From Pseudomonadota bacterium (lineage in GTDB: Bacteria > Pseudomonadota > Alphaproteobacteria > Sphingomonadales > Sphingomonadaceae), in assembly GCA_023457895.1 (NCBI GenBank), contig JAEXAY010000021.1:142134-206133 (forward strand): a DNA stretch of 64,000 nt, in the 5' to 3' direction. Within the stretch, counting starts at the first letter, position 1; each line of letters begins with the position of its first letter. This document shows positions 8,873 to 17,085 of this stretch, piece after piece. A program made the position numbers and the translations under genes. The notes below the pieces were generated by a model, which made no database searches, was not told where the DNA came from, and saw nothing but the letters and a program-made list of their open reading frames with translations.

Positions 8873-9351
8873 TATGCACCCACCTTGTTCTTGCGGTTCA
8901 TCGAGGCGACGTCGAGGACTTCAGCCTTCTGGGCGTCGTGCGGGTGTTCGGTCCCGGCATAGATGCGCAGATTCTTCATCTGCTGGCGGCCAAGCGGACC
9001 GCGCGGGATCATGCGTTCGACCGCCTTTTCGAGCACGCGCTCGGGAAAACGGCCTTCGAGGATCTTGGCGGGCGTGGTTTCCTTGATGCCGCCGGCATAG
9101 CCGGTGTGCTTGTAGTAAACCTTGTCATTGAGCTTCTTGCCGGTGAACACCACCTTGCCCGCGTTGATGACGATGACATTGTCACCGCAATCGACGTGCG
9201 GGGTGAAGCTCGGCTTGTGCTTGCCGCGCAGGATCTTGGCGATGATGGTCGCAACGCGGCCGACGACGAGCCCTTCCGCGTCGATCATCACCCATTTCTT
9301 TTCGACCTCTGCCGGTTTCACCGACTTGGTCTGCTTCATGAGCGCCTTCAT
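8872..9351 (-). CDS. rplM: 50S ribosomal protein L13
   Basis: 159 residues. L13 is an early-assembly protein of the large subunit. Diagnostic segments are KWVMIDAEGLVVGR near the N-terminus, HVDCGDNVIVINA, YYKHTGYAGGIKE and RMIPRGPLGRQQ. The ATG at 9349-9351 has an AGGAG about 9 bases upstream, so longer frames into the leader are not needed; an in-frame ATG four codons later is also possible. It is the first gene of the rplM-rpsI operon. Confidence 0.98.
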   Translation of the reverse strand: MKALMKQTKSVKPAEVEKKWVMIDAEGLVVGRVATIIAKILRGKHKPSFTPHVDCGDNVIVINAGKVVFTGKKLNDKVYYKHTGYAGGIKETTPAKILEGRFPERVLEKAVERMIPRGPLGRQQMKNLRIYAGTEHPHDAQKAEVLDVASMNRKNKVGA

Positions 9352-9422
9352 GGGCGTAACTCCTGTTAAAAATAAAAACACGGCGAAACAGCCCGGGGCC
9401 ATTTTCACCGCGAATGAGCGCG

Positions 9423-9451
9423 CTAATGACGGCGAATGAGTCAAAAGTCAA
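9423..9451 (-). promoter_or_regulatory. candidate promoter for rplM-rpsI
   Basis: On the minus strand TTGACT (9446-9451) and CATTAG (9423-9428) are separated by 17 bases, about 70 bp before the rplM start. The -35 is good and the -10 weak; prediction only. Confidence 0.45.
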
Positions 9452-9514
9452 GGGAATGAGCGGCTGTCAAAACGGGTATTATGATACCTTGCGGAATAAT
9501 GCCTGTATTTATCC

Positions 9515-9581
9515 CGTAGCCCTGAGCGCGTCGAAGGGCGCTTATCCGGATAAACGTGCTTCGACCAGCTCAGCACTACGG
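9515..9581. repeat. dispersed palindromic repeat, family A (imperfect copy)
   Basis: An imperfect inverted repeat: CGTAGCCCTGAGCGCGTCGA at the left and a degenerate reverse complement ending CAGCACTACGG at the right, with an inner palindrome TTATCCGGATAA. It belongs to the same family as the near-perfect copy at 22261-22338. It lies in the gap upstream of rplM. Confidence 0.7.
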
Positions 9582-9618
9582 AGATGGGAAGATCGTCGTG
9601 CGACTACCGGCCCACACG

Positions 9619-9649
9619 CAAAAACCCCTCCGCATTGCTGCGGATGGGG
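9619..9649 (-). terminator. intrinsic terminator of an unassigned minus-strand transcript
   Basis: Stem 9625-9634 with 9639-9649 (one bulged base), followed on the minus strand by TTTTTGCG. It does not follow any gene directly, so it probably ends the candidate transcript that begins near 9994. Confidence 0.75.
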
Positions 9650-9994
9650 CGGGTTTCGGTGCATGGAACGAAAGGGGTCACGGTCGGTGCGTCTTGCCGC
9701 TGGCGTTCGCCGGGGTCTGACGCTATGTCAGTTGGGTGAAACCCTCACGTCGCGGGAACGACGGGGATTTCGGATTATGCCGTCAATGCCTTCGCATGCT
9801 GGGCGGATCATCTGCGGAAAAGGTTGAGCATCTTTCCATGATCTGTCCGGCGGCCTGCTGGGCAGAGACTGGCGCGTGAGCTCGAACGGGACGAACTTCG
9901 CACCGACCGCTCTGATACCCGACCGCCCGAACAGGAGGCGGGCCGGGCCAGACCTTGCTTCCTGAAACGCCTCGCGACCGCGCTCCCTCGAAAG
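9620..9994 (-). ncRNA. candidate non-coding transcript of about 375 nt
   Basis: The span runs from a promoter-like pair just past ctaA (10001-10030) to a strong terminator (9619-9649) and holds no convincing gene. Short frames cross it (for example 9783-10064 on the minus strand), but they have no ribosome site and no family I recognise. I checked by eye for the conserved blocks of RNase P RNA, tmRNA and SRP RNA and did not find them. It may be a small RNA or a degraded gene. Existence of the transcript is inferred from the two flanking signals only. Confidence 0.35.
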
Positions 9995-10000
9995 CGGGTC

Positions 10001-10030
10001 TATAAATAACCAATCCGGTTATTTTGTCAA
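10001..10030 (-). promoter_or_regulatory. strong sigma70-like promoter at the end of ctaA
   Basis: A perfect TTGACA (10025-10030, minus strand) and TTTATA (10001-10006) separated by 18 bases, or ATTTAT with 17. The -35 contains the ctaA stop codon. It would drive the candidate transcript 9620-9994. Confidence 0.55.
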
Positions 10031-11109
10031 GAGGAAATTTCCTTTTTCTTACTGGCAACGGCATGGGCTGCCCCCACCGTGACCATCAGCAGGATCGCGG
10101 CCACCGCCTGATGGGTGACGGCAACCCACAGCTCGACGCTCGTCAACACCGTGAAAATCCCCAGCAAAATCTGCGCGGCAAGCGCGAGCTTGAGGGCAAT
10201 GGCAACCCCGCGATGACCACCGCGCATCGCTCTAAGCGCCAGCAGCACCAGCACACCCGCGACTGCCCACGCCCACCAGCGGTGGAAGAAATGGACGAGG
10301 ATGGGATTGTCGATGATATTGCGCCACAAGGGATCGGCATAGGTCACCCCCTGCGGGTACCAGTCGCCGCCCATTTTGGGCCAGTTATTGGCCGCCGTCC
10401 CCGCGCGCAGGCCCGCGACAAACGCACCCCAGGTCAGTTGCACCGCCAGCATCGCCAGGGCGAGCCATCCGAATGCGGTGGGCAAGACCTTGCCCCGCTC
10501 GCCCCTGGCAAGACGGCGCATGTCGAGCGCGGTCCATACCGTCGCGGCGAGGATCAGGAACGCGTTCATCAGGTGAACCGCGAGCCGGTAGTGGCTGACC
10601 TCGGTGCGGCCAACGAGGCCTGATTTCACCATCCACCAGCCGATCGCGCCCTGCAAACCGCCAAGAAACAGCAGAAACGCCAGCCGCGGGCCATAGCCTT
10701 GCGGAATCGCGCGCTTCCACGCAAACCACGCGAAAGGCAGTGCGAACACGAGGCCGATCAGCCGCCCGATCTGGCGATGCACCCATTCCCAGAAAAAGAT
10801 GAACTTGAAATCGGACAGCGTCATATTCTGGTTGACGGTCTGATATTGCGTCGTCTGCTTGTAGAGATCGAACTGATGCTGCCAGTCGGCATTATTGAGC
10901 GGCGGCAATGCGCCCGAGACGGGTTTCCACTGCGTGATCGACAGGCCCGATTCGGTGAGCCGGGTGATCCCGCCGACGACGATGATCAGGAACACCAGCG
11001 CGGCGATCAGCCACAACCAGTTGGCGATCGCTCGCGGGCGCGCCGCAAGCGGAAGCGGACGGCCGGTTGCTGCGGGCACCGGCGGATCAAGGGTAACGCG
11101 GTCAGTCAT
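10027..11109 (-). CDS. ctaA: heme A synthase (COX15/CtaA)
   Basis: 360 residues and about eight transmembrane segments. It oxidises heme O to heme A for aa3-type cytochrome oxidases in the inner membrane. Diagnostic features are GGITRLTESGLSITQW after the first helix and heme-ligand histidines in EWVHRQIGR, SHYRLAVHL and VHFFHRWWAW. The length fits the alphaproteobacterial type 2 family. It is not next to oxidase genes here. Its stop codon is part of the promoter-like TTGACA of the downstream region. Confidence 0.95.
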   Translation of the reverse strand: MTDRVTLDPPVPAATGRPLPLAARPRAIANWLWLIAALVFLIIVVGGITRLTESGLSITQWKPVSGALPPLNNADWQHQFDLYKQTTQYQTVNQNMTLSDFKFIFFWEWVHRQIGRLIGLVFALPFAWFAWKRAIPQGYGPRLAFLLFLGGLQGAIGWWMVKSGLVGRTEVSHYRLAVHLMNAFLILAATVWTALDMRRLARGERGKVLPTAFGWLALAMLAVQLTWGAFVAGLRAGTAANNWPKMGGDWYPQGVTYADPLWRNIIDNPILVHFFHRWWAWAVAGVLVLLALRAMRGGHRGVAIALKLALAAQILLGIFTVLTSVELWVAVTHQAVAAILLMVTVGAAHAVASKKKEISS

Positions 11110-11185
11110 GGCCCGGCCCTACTCCGCGCGTCAGAGCGAAGCAAGCAACCCGCGTCTGGAAGGCAGGCGCAAGAATATTTGTCAT

Positions 11186-11222
11186 GATATGTTGTATCTC
11201 GCGACTCGTTATGTCATATCAT
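11186..11222 (+). promoter_or_regulatory. possible Zur-binding sites upstream of the MerC gene
   Basis: Two AT-rich motifs, GATATGTTGTATC (11186-11198) and GTTATGTCATATCAT (11208-11222), resemble half matches to the alphaproteobacterial Zur consensus (ATGTTATAACAT-like). They lie immediately before the ATG at 11230, and a Zur-type regulator is encoded next. Neither motif is a full palindrome, so this is tentative. Confidence 0.35.
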
Positions 11223-11229
11223 CGCGAGC

Positions 11230-11682
11230 ATGATACAGACTCGCACCAATCTGACTGCCGAGGCGGGAGCGTCTCCCGTGTTTCCGGCATTACGGAGAAA
11301 TGGTGCTGCGTTCAACCGGATCGCCGGATCGGACTGGCTGGACAGGATGGGCATGGGGCTTTCGGGTTTCTGCCTCGTCCATTGTGTTGCCACCACCATC
11401 ATCGTCACCCTGCTGTCTGCCGCTGGCGGATGGCTCGTCAATCCGCTGATCCATGAAGTCGGGCTGATGATTGCGACCGGATTCGGCGCACTCGCGCTGC
11501 TCAAGGGCATTATCGACCATGGTTATCTCCAGCCCGCCGCGTTCAGCGGTCTTGGCCTTGGCATGATGGCCGGAGCGCTTACCCTGCCCCATGGCGATGG
11601 CGAAATGCTTTACACGCTATTGGGGGTGTCGCTGGTTGCGCTGGGTCATGACCTGAATATGCGGGCATCACGCGCGCTGTAA
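11230..11682 (+). CDS. MerC-domain membrane protein
   Basis: 150 residues. After a polar N-terminus of about 40 residues come four hydrophobic segments in the MerC pattern: MGLSGFCLVHCVATTIIVTL with the Cys-x3-Cys pair in the first helix, then MIATGFGALALLKG and later helices. MerC proteins are inner-membrane metal-uptake carriers first known from mercury operons, but stand-alone MerC-domain proteins without mer genes are common. No merA, merP or merT lies nearby; instead a Zur regulator gene follows 58 bp later and Zur-like sites precede it. A role in zinc homeostasis is inferred. Confidence 0.8.
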   Translation: MIQTRTNLTAEAGASPVFPALRRNGAAFNRIAGSDWLDRMGMGLSGFCLVHCVATTIIVTLLSAAGGWLVNPLIHEVGLMIATGFGALALLKGIIDHGYLQPAAFSGLGLGMMAGALTLPHGDGEMLYTLLGVSLVALGHDLNMRASRAL

Positions 11683-11740
11683 GCGCTCTTGGGCCCCGCC
11701 CCTTGCCCGGCGGCAGCGAAAGCGGTAAACTGCTCCCATC

Positions 11741-12220
11741 ATGGTACAAACAGCTTCGCACGCGCATCACGAGCATCATCACCCTGCGGCCGGCAAGGAT
11801 CTCGCGGCGGCGGCGCGCGCCACGCTTGAGGCCGCCGGAGAACAATGGACCTCCATGCGGGCCGATGTGTTCGACGCACTGTCCGGCCTCGAAAAACCGT
11901 CTTCGGCCTATGACATCGCCGACATCGTGTCGCAGAAGCGCGGCAAGCGGGTTGCGCCGAACAGCGTCTATCGCATCCTCGACCTGTTCGTTTCGACCAA
12001 TCTCGTCCGCCGGGTCGAAAGCGCCAACGCGTTCATCGCCAATGAACATCCCGGCTGCCTCCATGACTGCATCTTCCTCATCTGCGACAATTGCGGCAGC
12101 GCCACGCATATCGACGATGACAAGCTGACCCAGTCGGTCCGCAATATCGCGGGCAAAACCGGCTTCGCGGTCGATCATCCGGTGATCGAAGTGCGCGGCA
12201 AATGCACCGACTGCGGATAG
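11741..12220 (+). CDS. zur: Fur-family transcriptional regulator, probably Zur
   Basis: 159 residues. The N-terminus is rich in histidine (HAHHEHHH), seen in many Zur proteins. The winged-helix region contains KPSSAYDIADIV and APNSVYRILDLFV, the Fur DNA-recognition area. The dimerisation part has HPGCLHDCIFLICDNC and a final CTDC, two CxxC pairs forming the structural zinc site. Zur represses zinc-uptake genes when zinc is sufficient. Position after a MerC-domain gene supports zinc over iron, but separating Zur from other Fur relatives from sequence alone is not certain. Confidence 0.82.
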   Translation: MVQTASHAHHEHHHPAAGKDLAAAARATLEAAGEQWTSMRADVFDALSGLEKPSSAYDIADIVSQKRGKRVAPNSVYRILDLFVSTNLVRRVESANAFIANEHPGCLHDCIFLICDNCGSATHIDDDKLTQSVRNIAGKTGFAVDHPVIEVRGKCTDCG

Positions 12221-12287
12221 AAACTCCTTTCGACAAACGCGGCTAAAGCCCTTAAGGCGGTTGCTGTTGCAACCGGACTGTCATGTT

Positions 12288-14213
12288 ATGAGCCAAACTC
12301 CCGCCACCCCGCTGCTCGATACGGTGAAGCTGCCTGCCGACCTCAGGAAACTTGCGCCCGAGCAGTTGAAGCAGCTGGCCGACGAACTGCGCGCGGAAAC
12401 GATCGCGACGGTCGGCACCACCGGCGGGCATCTCGGCTCGGGGCTCGGCGTGGTCGAACTGACCACTGCGATCCATTATGTGTTCAACACGCCCGAGGAC
12501 AAGCTGGTCTGGGACGTCGGGCACCAATGCTATCCGCACAAGATATTGACCGGCCGGCGCGACCGCATCCGCACCTTGCGCCAGGGCGGCGGGCTTTCCG
12601 GCTTCACCAAGCGCAGCGAAAGCGAATATGACCCGTTCGGCGCGGCGCACAGCTCGACCAGCATTTCGGCGGCGCTCGGCTTTGCCATCGCCAACAAGAT
12701 CGCCGACAAGCCGGGCAAGGCCATCGCGGTCATCGGCGACGGATCGATGTCGGCGGGCATGGCCTATGAGGCGATGAACAATGCCGAAGCCGCGGGCAAT
12801 CGCCTCGTCGTCATCCTCAACGACAATGACATGTCGATCGCCCCGCCGGTCGGCGGCCTGTCCGCCTATCTCGCGCGCCTCGTTTCCTCGCGTCCCTTCC
12901 TGGAAGTGCGCGAGACGCTGAAGAAGCTTTCGCGCCTGCTGCCGCCGCCGCTCCATACTGCCGCCCGCAAGACCGACGAATTTGCCCGCGGTATGGCGAT
13001 GGGCGGCACGCTGTTCGAGGAGTTGGGCTTTTATTATGTCGGCCCGATCGACGGGCATAATCTCGACCATCTCATTCCGGTGCTCGAAAATGTCCGCGAT
13101 GCCGCCGAAGGGCCGTGCCTGATCCATGTCGTGACCAAGAAGGGCAAGGGCTATGCACCCGCCGAAGCCTCGGCCAACAAATATCATGGCGTGCAGAAAT
13201 TCGACGTGGTGACCGGCGAACAGGCAAAGGCGCCGGCCGGTCCCCCCGCCTATCAGAATGTCTTTGGCGAAACCCTTGCCCGGCTGGCCGACAGCGACGA
13301 CCGCATCGTCGCGATCACCGCCGCCATGCCCTCGGGCACCGGTGTCGACAAATTTGCCAAGGCCCACCCCGAGCGCAGCTTCGACGTCGGCATCGCCGAA
13401 CAACATGCGGTCACCTTCGCCGCCGGCCTAGCCGCTCAAGGGATGCGACCCTTCTGCGCGATCTATTCGACCTTCCTCCAGCGGGCCTATGACCAGGTGG
13501 TCCACGATGTCGCGATCCAGAACCTGCCGGTGCGCTTTGCCATCGACCGCGCCGGACTCGTCGGCGCGGACGGCGCGACCCATGCCGGCTCGTTCGACAT
13601 TACCTATCTCGCGACGCTCCCCAATATGGTGGTGATGGCGGCAGCCGACGAGGCCGAACTCGTCCACATGACCTACACTGCGGCGCTCCATGACACAGGG
13701 CCGGTTGCGCTGCGTTACCCGCGCGGCAATGGGGTCGGCGTGCCGCTACCCGAGGTGCCGCAGCAGCTCGAAATCGGCAAGGGCCGGATCGTGCGTGAGG
13801 GCAAGACAGTGGCGATCATGTCGCTCGGCACAAGGCTCGCCGAAGCGCTCAAGGCCGCGGACGAACTCGACGCCAAGGGCCTCTCCTCCACCGTCGCCGA
13901 CCTGCGCTTTGCCAAGCCGCTCGACGAGGCCCTGATCCGCAAGCTGCTGACGACCCACGAAGTGTGCGTCACCATCGAGGAAAATGCGGTCGGCGGTCTC
14001 GGCGCCCACGTCCTCACCATGGCCAGCGACGAGGGCCTGATCGATGCCGGCCTGAAACTGCGCACCATGCGCCTTCCGGACATCTTCCAGGATCAGGACA
14101 GCCCGCAGAAACAATATGACGAAGCGGGATTGAACGCACCGCATATCGTGGAGACGGTGCTCAAGGCGCTGCGGCACAACAGCGTGGGTGTGGTGGGAGA
14201 AGGAGTCGCTTAA
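12288..14213 (+). CDS. dxs: 1-deoxy-D-xylulose-5-phosphate synthase
   Basis: 641 residues. It condenses pyruvate and glyceraldehyde 3-phosphate in the first step of the MEP isoprenoid pathway (quinone tails, carotenoids, undecaprenol). Visible motifs are GHLGSGLGVVELT, WDVGHQCYPHKILTGRR and the thiamine diphosphate/Mg motif GDGSMSAGMAYEAMNN. The transketolase pyrimidine domain has DVGIAEQHAVTFAAG and DRAGLVGADGATHAG. The ATG at 12288 matches the family N-terminus better than an in-frame codon nine positions upstream. A small gene on the other strand overlaps its last four bases. Confidence 0.98.
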   Translation: MSQTPATPLLDTVKLPADLRKLAPEQLKQLADELRAETIATVGTTGGHLGSGLGVVELTTAIHYVFNTPEDKLVWDVGHQCYPHKILTGRRDRIRTLRQGGGLSGFTKRSESEYDPFGAAHSSTSISAALGFAIANKIADKPGKAIAVIGDGSMSAGMAYEAMNNAEAAGNRLVVILNDNDMSIAPPVGGLSAYLARLVSSRPFLEVRETLKKLSRLLPPPLHTAARKTDEFARGMAMGGTLFEELGFYYVGPIDGHNLDHLIPVLENVRDAAEGPCLIHVVTKKGKGYAPAEASANKYHGVQKFDVVTGEQAKAPAGPPAYQNVFGETLARLADSDDRIVAITAAMPSGTGVDKFAKAHPERSFDVGIAEQHAVTFAAGLAAQGMRPFCAIYSTFLQRAYDQVVHDVAIQNLPVRFAIDRAGLVGADGATHAGSFDITYLATLPNMVVMAAADEAELVHMTYTAALHDTGPVALRYPRGNGVGVPLPEVPQQLEIGKGRIVREGKTVAIMSLGTRLAEALKAADELDAKGLSSTVADLRFAKPLDEALIRKLLTTHEVCVTIEENAVGGLGAHVLTMASDEGLIDAGLKLRTMRLPDIFQDQDSPQKQYDEAGLNAPHIVETVLKALRHNSVGVVGEGVA

Positions 14214-14407
14214 ACCCAAGGGTAATTCTCTTTGAGCAGCGCTAAGATAGCTTCCGCATTTCCCCCTGATCCAGCATGGGCGTTTTGCGCTGCCCTAACC
14301 TCACTGACTATCTTTTGAACTATCCCCGGATGAACAGTTTCAAGTTCTGCCAGTAGGCGCGTAATAAGCGTGTATGCTGTAATTCCTAACGTCTCCGCTG
14401 TATGCAT
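14210..14407 (-). CDS. small hypothetical protein
   Basis: 65 residues from the ATG at 14405-14407, supported by an AAAGGAGAA ribosome site about 7 bases upstream. The sequence is soluble and mostly helical, with a central KIVSEVRAAQNAHAG region and C-terminus LLKENYPWV. No known family. Base composition is visibly lower in G+C than the neighbours (many TAA, TTT and ATT triplets), and the gene overlaps the dxs stop tail to tail, suggesting later acquisition. Confidence 0.6.
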   Translation of the reverse strand: MHTAETLGITAYTLITRLLAELETVHPGIVQKIVSEVRAAQNAHAGSGGNAEAILALLKENYPWV

Positions 14408-14544
14408 TTCAATTCTCCTTTGCACCTCTGAACATAGGCAAAGACGAACTGGTGAACAGGAAAACAGCCTCCATTGTGAAGGTAATAGTTCGGCATTTCC
14501 ACCGAACGCTTGTTGACTATCGAGAACCCGTTTATCCCGGCTAA

Positions 14545-15723
14545 ATGACTCCCACCGCGAAAATCCTGCTTCTGGGCTCCGGCGAACTGGGCCGGGAATT
14601 TGCCATTTCAGCCAAGCGGCTCGGCGCGGAGGTGATTGCGTGCGACAGCTATGCCGGCGCGCCGGCGATGCAGGTGGCGGACGCGGCCGAGATATTTCCG
14701 ATGCTCGATGGTGCGGCCCTGCGCGCGGCGGTGGAAAAACATGCGCCGACGCATATCGTCCCCGAAATCGAGGCGATCCGCACCGGGGAACTTGAAGCGC
14801 TGGAAGCGGAAGGATGGAACATCATCCCGACCGCGCGCGCCACACGGCTTACCATGAACCGCGATGCGATCCGCGACCTTGCGGCGCAGGACCTCGGCGT
14901 ACGCACGAGCCGTTACGCCTATGCCGAAAGTCTCGCGGAAGCCGAAGCGGCGGGCATGGAGATCGGTTACCCCTGCGTCGTCAAACCCGTAATGTCCTCT
15001 TCGGGCAAGGGGCAGAGTATGGTCCGCGCCGCGGCGGACATGAAGTCCGCATGGGATTATGCCTGCGCCGGAATGCGCGGCGACCGCGTGCGCGTCATCG
15101 TCGAGGAGTTCATCGACTTCGCCTATGAAATTACCCTCCTCACCGTGCGGACCGGCAGCGGCATCCTGTTCTGCCCGCCGGTCGGCCACCGGCAGGAGCG
15201 CGGCGATTATCAGGAAAGCTGGCAGCCCGCCGCGATGAGCCCCGCGGCCATCGTCGCCGCACAGCATATGGCCGCGCGCGTCGTCGACAATCTGGGCGGA
15301 TGCGGGCTGTTCGGCGTCGAATTTTTCGTGACGCGGGAGGATGAGGTGATCTTTTCCGAACTATCCCCCCGCCCGCACGACACCGGCATGGTAACGCTGA
15401 TCGGACAGGATCTGTCCGAGTTCGATCTCCACGCCCGCGCGATTCTCGGCCTGCCCATCCCGGCGATCCGGATGACCACCCCTGTCGCCGCCTCGGCCGT
15501 CATTCTGGCGGACCGCGATGCCAAAACTTTCTCGTTCGAAGGGCTCGCCGATGCGCTTGCACTCGGCACGCCGACGCAGCGCATCGACGTGCGCCTGTTC
15601 GGCAAACCGGTCACGCGCCCCTATCGCCGCATGGGCGTGGCGCTCGCGACCGGCGACGAGGAAGGCAATACCCGCGCCATGGCCCGCGCCGCTGCCGCAA
15701 AAATCAATATCCGCTATGACTGA
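14545..15723 (+). CDS. purT: formate-dependent phosphoribosylglycinamide formyltransferase
   Basis: 392 residues, the size of PurT. It uses formate and ATP to formylate GAR in purine synthesis, an alternative to folate-dependent PurN. It is an ATP-grasp enzyme: N-terminal LLGSGELGREFAISAKRLG, central CVVKPVMSSSGKGQS (ATP-binding loop) and FGVEFFV..EVIFSELSPRPHDTGMVTL (metal ligands). The family C-terminus ends in the KINIRYD region. Purine genes purE and purK lie separately at 24043-25658. The stop is followed at once by the promoter of the next gene. Confidence 0.97.
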   Translation: MTPTAKILLLGSGELGREFAISAKRLGAEVIACDSYAGAPAMQVADAAEIFPMLDGAALRAAVEKHAPTHIVPEIEAIRTGELEALEAEGWNIIPTARATRLTMNRDAIRDLAAQDLGVRTSRYAYAESLAEAEAAGMEIGYPCVVKPVMSSSGKGQSMVRAAADMKSAWDYACAGMRGDRVRVIVEEFIDFAYEITLLTVRTGSGILFCPPVGHRQERGDYQESWQPAAMSPAAIVAAQHMAARVVDNLGGCGLFGVEFFVTREDEVIFSELSPRPHDTGMVTLIGQDLSEFDLHARAILGLPIPAIRMTTPVAASAVILADRDAKTFSFEGLADALALGTPTQRIDVRLFGKPVTRPYRRMGVALATGDEEGNTRAMARAAAAKINIRYD

Positions 15724-15751
15724 TTGACAGCTTGCGCGCCTTCTGTATTAT
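15724..15751 (+). promoter_or_regulatory. promoter of the conserved exported protein gene
   Basis: TTGACA (15724-15729) and TATTAT (15746-15751) with a 16-base spacer, directly after the purT stop and 26 bp before the next ATG. Close to the sigma70 consensus. Confidence 0.65.
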
Positions 15752-15764
15752 TAAATTAATACAG
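15743..15764. promoter_or_regulatory. operator-like palindrome overlapping the -10
   Basis: A perfect 8-bp inverted repeat, CTGTATTA and TAATACAG, around a 6-base centre. It covers the -10 box and probable start point of the promoter above, a position suited to a repressor. No regulator gene is adjacent, so the binding protein is unknown. Confidence 0.5.
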
Positions 15765-15776
15765 TTGGAGAATAAG

Positions 15777-16463
15777 ATGAACAGTCAAAACCTGCTTGGC
15801 CTTTATGCTGGCGCGCTCACCCTGGCGGTATGCGCGAGTCTGTTGATGGGCGCACGCCCCTCGCCGCACGCGAAGTTCGACACGATCGACGTAAATCGTA
15901 TCAATATCCGCGAACCGGACGGAACATTGCGCATGGTCATTTCGGACCGCGAGCGCTTCCCCGGACTGATCATCAAAGGCAAGGAAACGCCCCACCCCCG
16001 CGCCATGGCCGGCATGCTGTTCTTCAACGATGAAGGCACCGAAAATGGCGGCCTCATCTTCAACGGCCGCAAGGATCAAAAGGGCACCGTTTCCAGCGGC
16101 CTAAGCCTGACGTTCGATCGCTATCAACAGGATCAGCAACTGCAATTGCTCGGCCTTGATGAAGGCGGGCGGCATTTCGCCGGCATGACAATCAATGACG
16201 TTGCGGACGGCACGACGCGCGAGATCATGTCCGCGGCAGACAAGGAGGCGGCGAACGCCAACATCCCCGCTATCACCAAGCGTCTCTATGTGGGCAAGAC
16301 GGCAGGGCAGTCTTCCGCGCTTCTGCTGGCGGATGCCAAGGGACAGCCGCGCCTGATGCTGCTGGTCACTCCGGAAGGGGAAGCCTCCATCCAGTTCATG
16401 GATGAAAATGGCAAGGCGGTGCGAACGCTCTCCGCGAACGATCTGGCTGGAACCAAGCCTTGA
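15777..16463 (+). CDS. conserved exported/membrane-anchored protein of unknown function
   Basis: 228 residues from the ATG at 15777, which has GGAG 8 bases upstream. The N-terminus has one hydrophobic segment (LLGLYAGALTLAVCASLLMG), either an uncleaved anchor or a signal. The rest is a beta-rich domain: FDTIDVNRINIREPDGTLRM, SDRERFPGLIIKG, AGMLFFNDEGTENGGLIFNG, then SLTFDRYQQDQQLQLLGLDE. Proteins of this pattern recur in many bacteria as conserved hypotheticals and have no established function that I know. It sits alone behind its own promoter and palindromic operator. Confidence 0.75.
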   Translation: MNSQNLLGLYAGALTLAVCASLLMGARPSPHAKFDTIDVNRINIREPDGTLRMVISDRERFPGLIIKGKETPHPRAMAGMLFFNDEGTENGGLIFNGRKDQKGTVSSGLSLTFDRYQQDQQLQLLGLDEGGRHFAGMTINDVADGTTREIMSAADKEAANANIPAITKRLYVGKTAGQSSALLLADAKGQPRLMLLVTPEGEASIQFMDENGKAVRTLSANDLAGTKP

Positions 16464-16595
16464 AACACCAGTCCCGCTGCAACCGGGCTCCCCCGCTCAC
16501 GAAAAGGGGCGACCCGCCGAGCAGCATGCTGACCTGATCGTCGCAGCGCGTCACTGGGCTGCGAAGGTCAGGCCAGCCCGGGTGGGTTCAGAATT

Positions 16596-17012
16596 CTAGT
16601 TCTGCGGAGCGTCGGCTATCGCATATTGGCCGGCGCCCTGCGGCGCGGACAAGATGTTGCGGACAACCGTACCCTTGTCGACGCTGTTGGTCGCCGGATC
16701 GCCAACCGTGCTGCGGATAGCCGCATCGGCACGGGCGCCGCCGGCATCGTTGATCAGCGAGGTTTCCGAGCCGCTGCGCGGTGCGGGACCACCGAACAGC
16801 GCGCGCAGTGTCTGGTCACCGGTGCTTTCGGTACCGGGACGCGGCGCGCCGGGCTGGGGCGGGTTGAGGCCAAAATCGGGCGGTACCACCAGCGGCGCCT
16901 GACGGCCGACCGCAAACTCGTCCGGGCGATCACGATTGAACAGGCCGCCACTGGCACAGGCAGACAGGCTGACGGCGGCGCCGAGGGCCAGAATCAGGGT
17001 CGATTTACGCAT
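16596..17012 (-). CDS. bamF: DUF3035 lipoprotein, BamF-like
   Basis: 138 residues. The lipoprotein signal LILALGAAVSLSAC places the lipidated cysteine at about residue 19. The mature part contains FNRDRPDEFAVGRQAPLVVPPDFGLNPP, the signature of the DUF3035 family, described in alphaproteobacteria as the BamF component of the outer-membrane beta-barrel assembly complex. It lies 73 bp downstream of lspA, the signal peptidase that would process it. The symbol is given by family; the gene has not been tested in this group as far as I know. Confidence 0.8.
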   Translation of the reverse strand: MRKSTLILALGAAVSLSACASGGLFNRDRPDEFAVGRQAPLVVPPDFGLNPPQPGAPRPGTESTGDQTLRALFGGPAPRSGSETSLINDAGGARADAAIRSTVGDPATNSVDKGTVVRNILSAPQGAGQYAIADAPQN

Positions 17013-17085
17013 TTTTCCGCCTTACTCCGTTCGATTTCGTTGCCTTGTGGCAAGGCTTGCCTGACAGCAAGCTGAATTTACTGCG

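Noticed and set aside
9620..9994. tmRNA (two-piece alphaproteobacterial type) or RNase P RNA
   Set aside because: No ANDN-type tag codons, no T-arm/CCA piece and no GAGGAAAGTCCGG-type block were visible on either strand.
9783..10064. Open frame of 93 codons on the minus strand in the ctaA-rplM gap
   Set aside because: It overlaps the end of ctaA in another frame, has no ribosome site and no recognisable domain. The interval is better described as a possible RNA.
12252..13406. Long minus-strand frame opposite dxs
   Set aside because: It is antisense to a clear dxs and has Asp/His/Arg-rich shadow composition typical of reverse frames of GC-rich genes.
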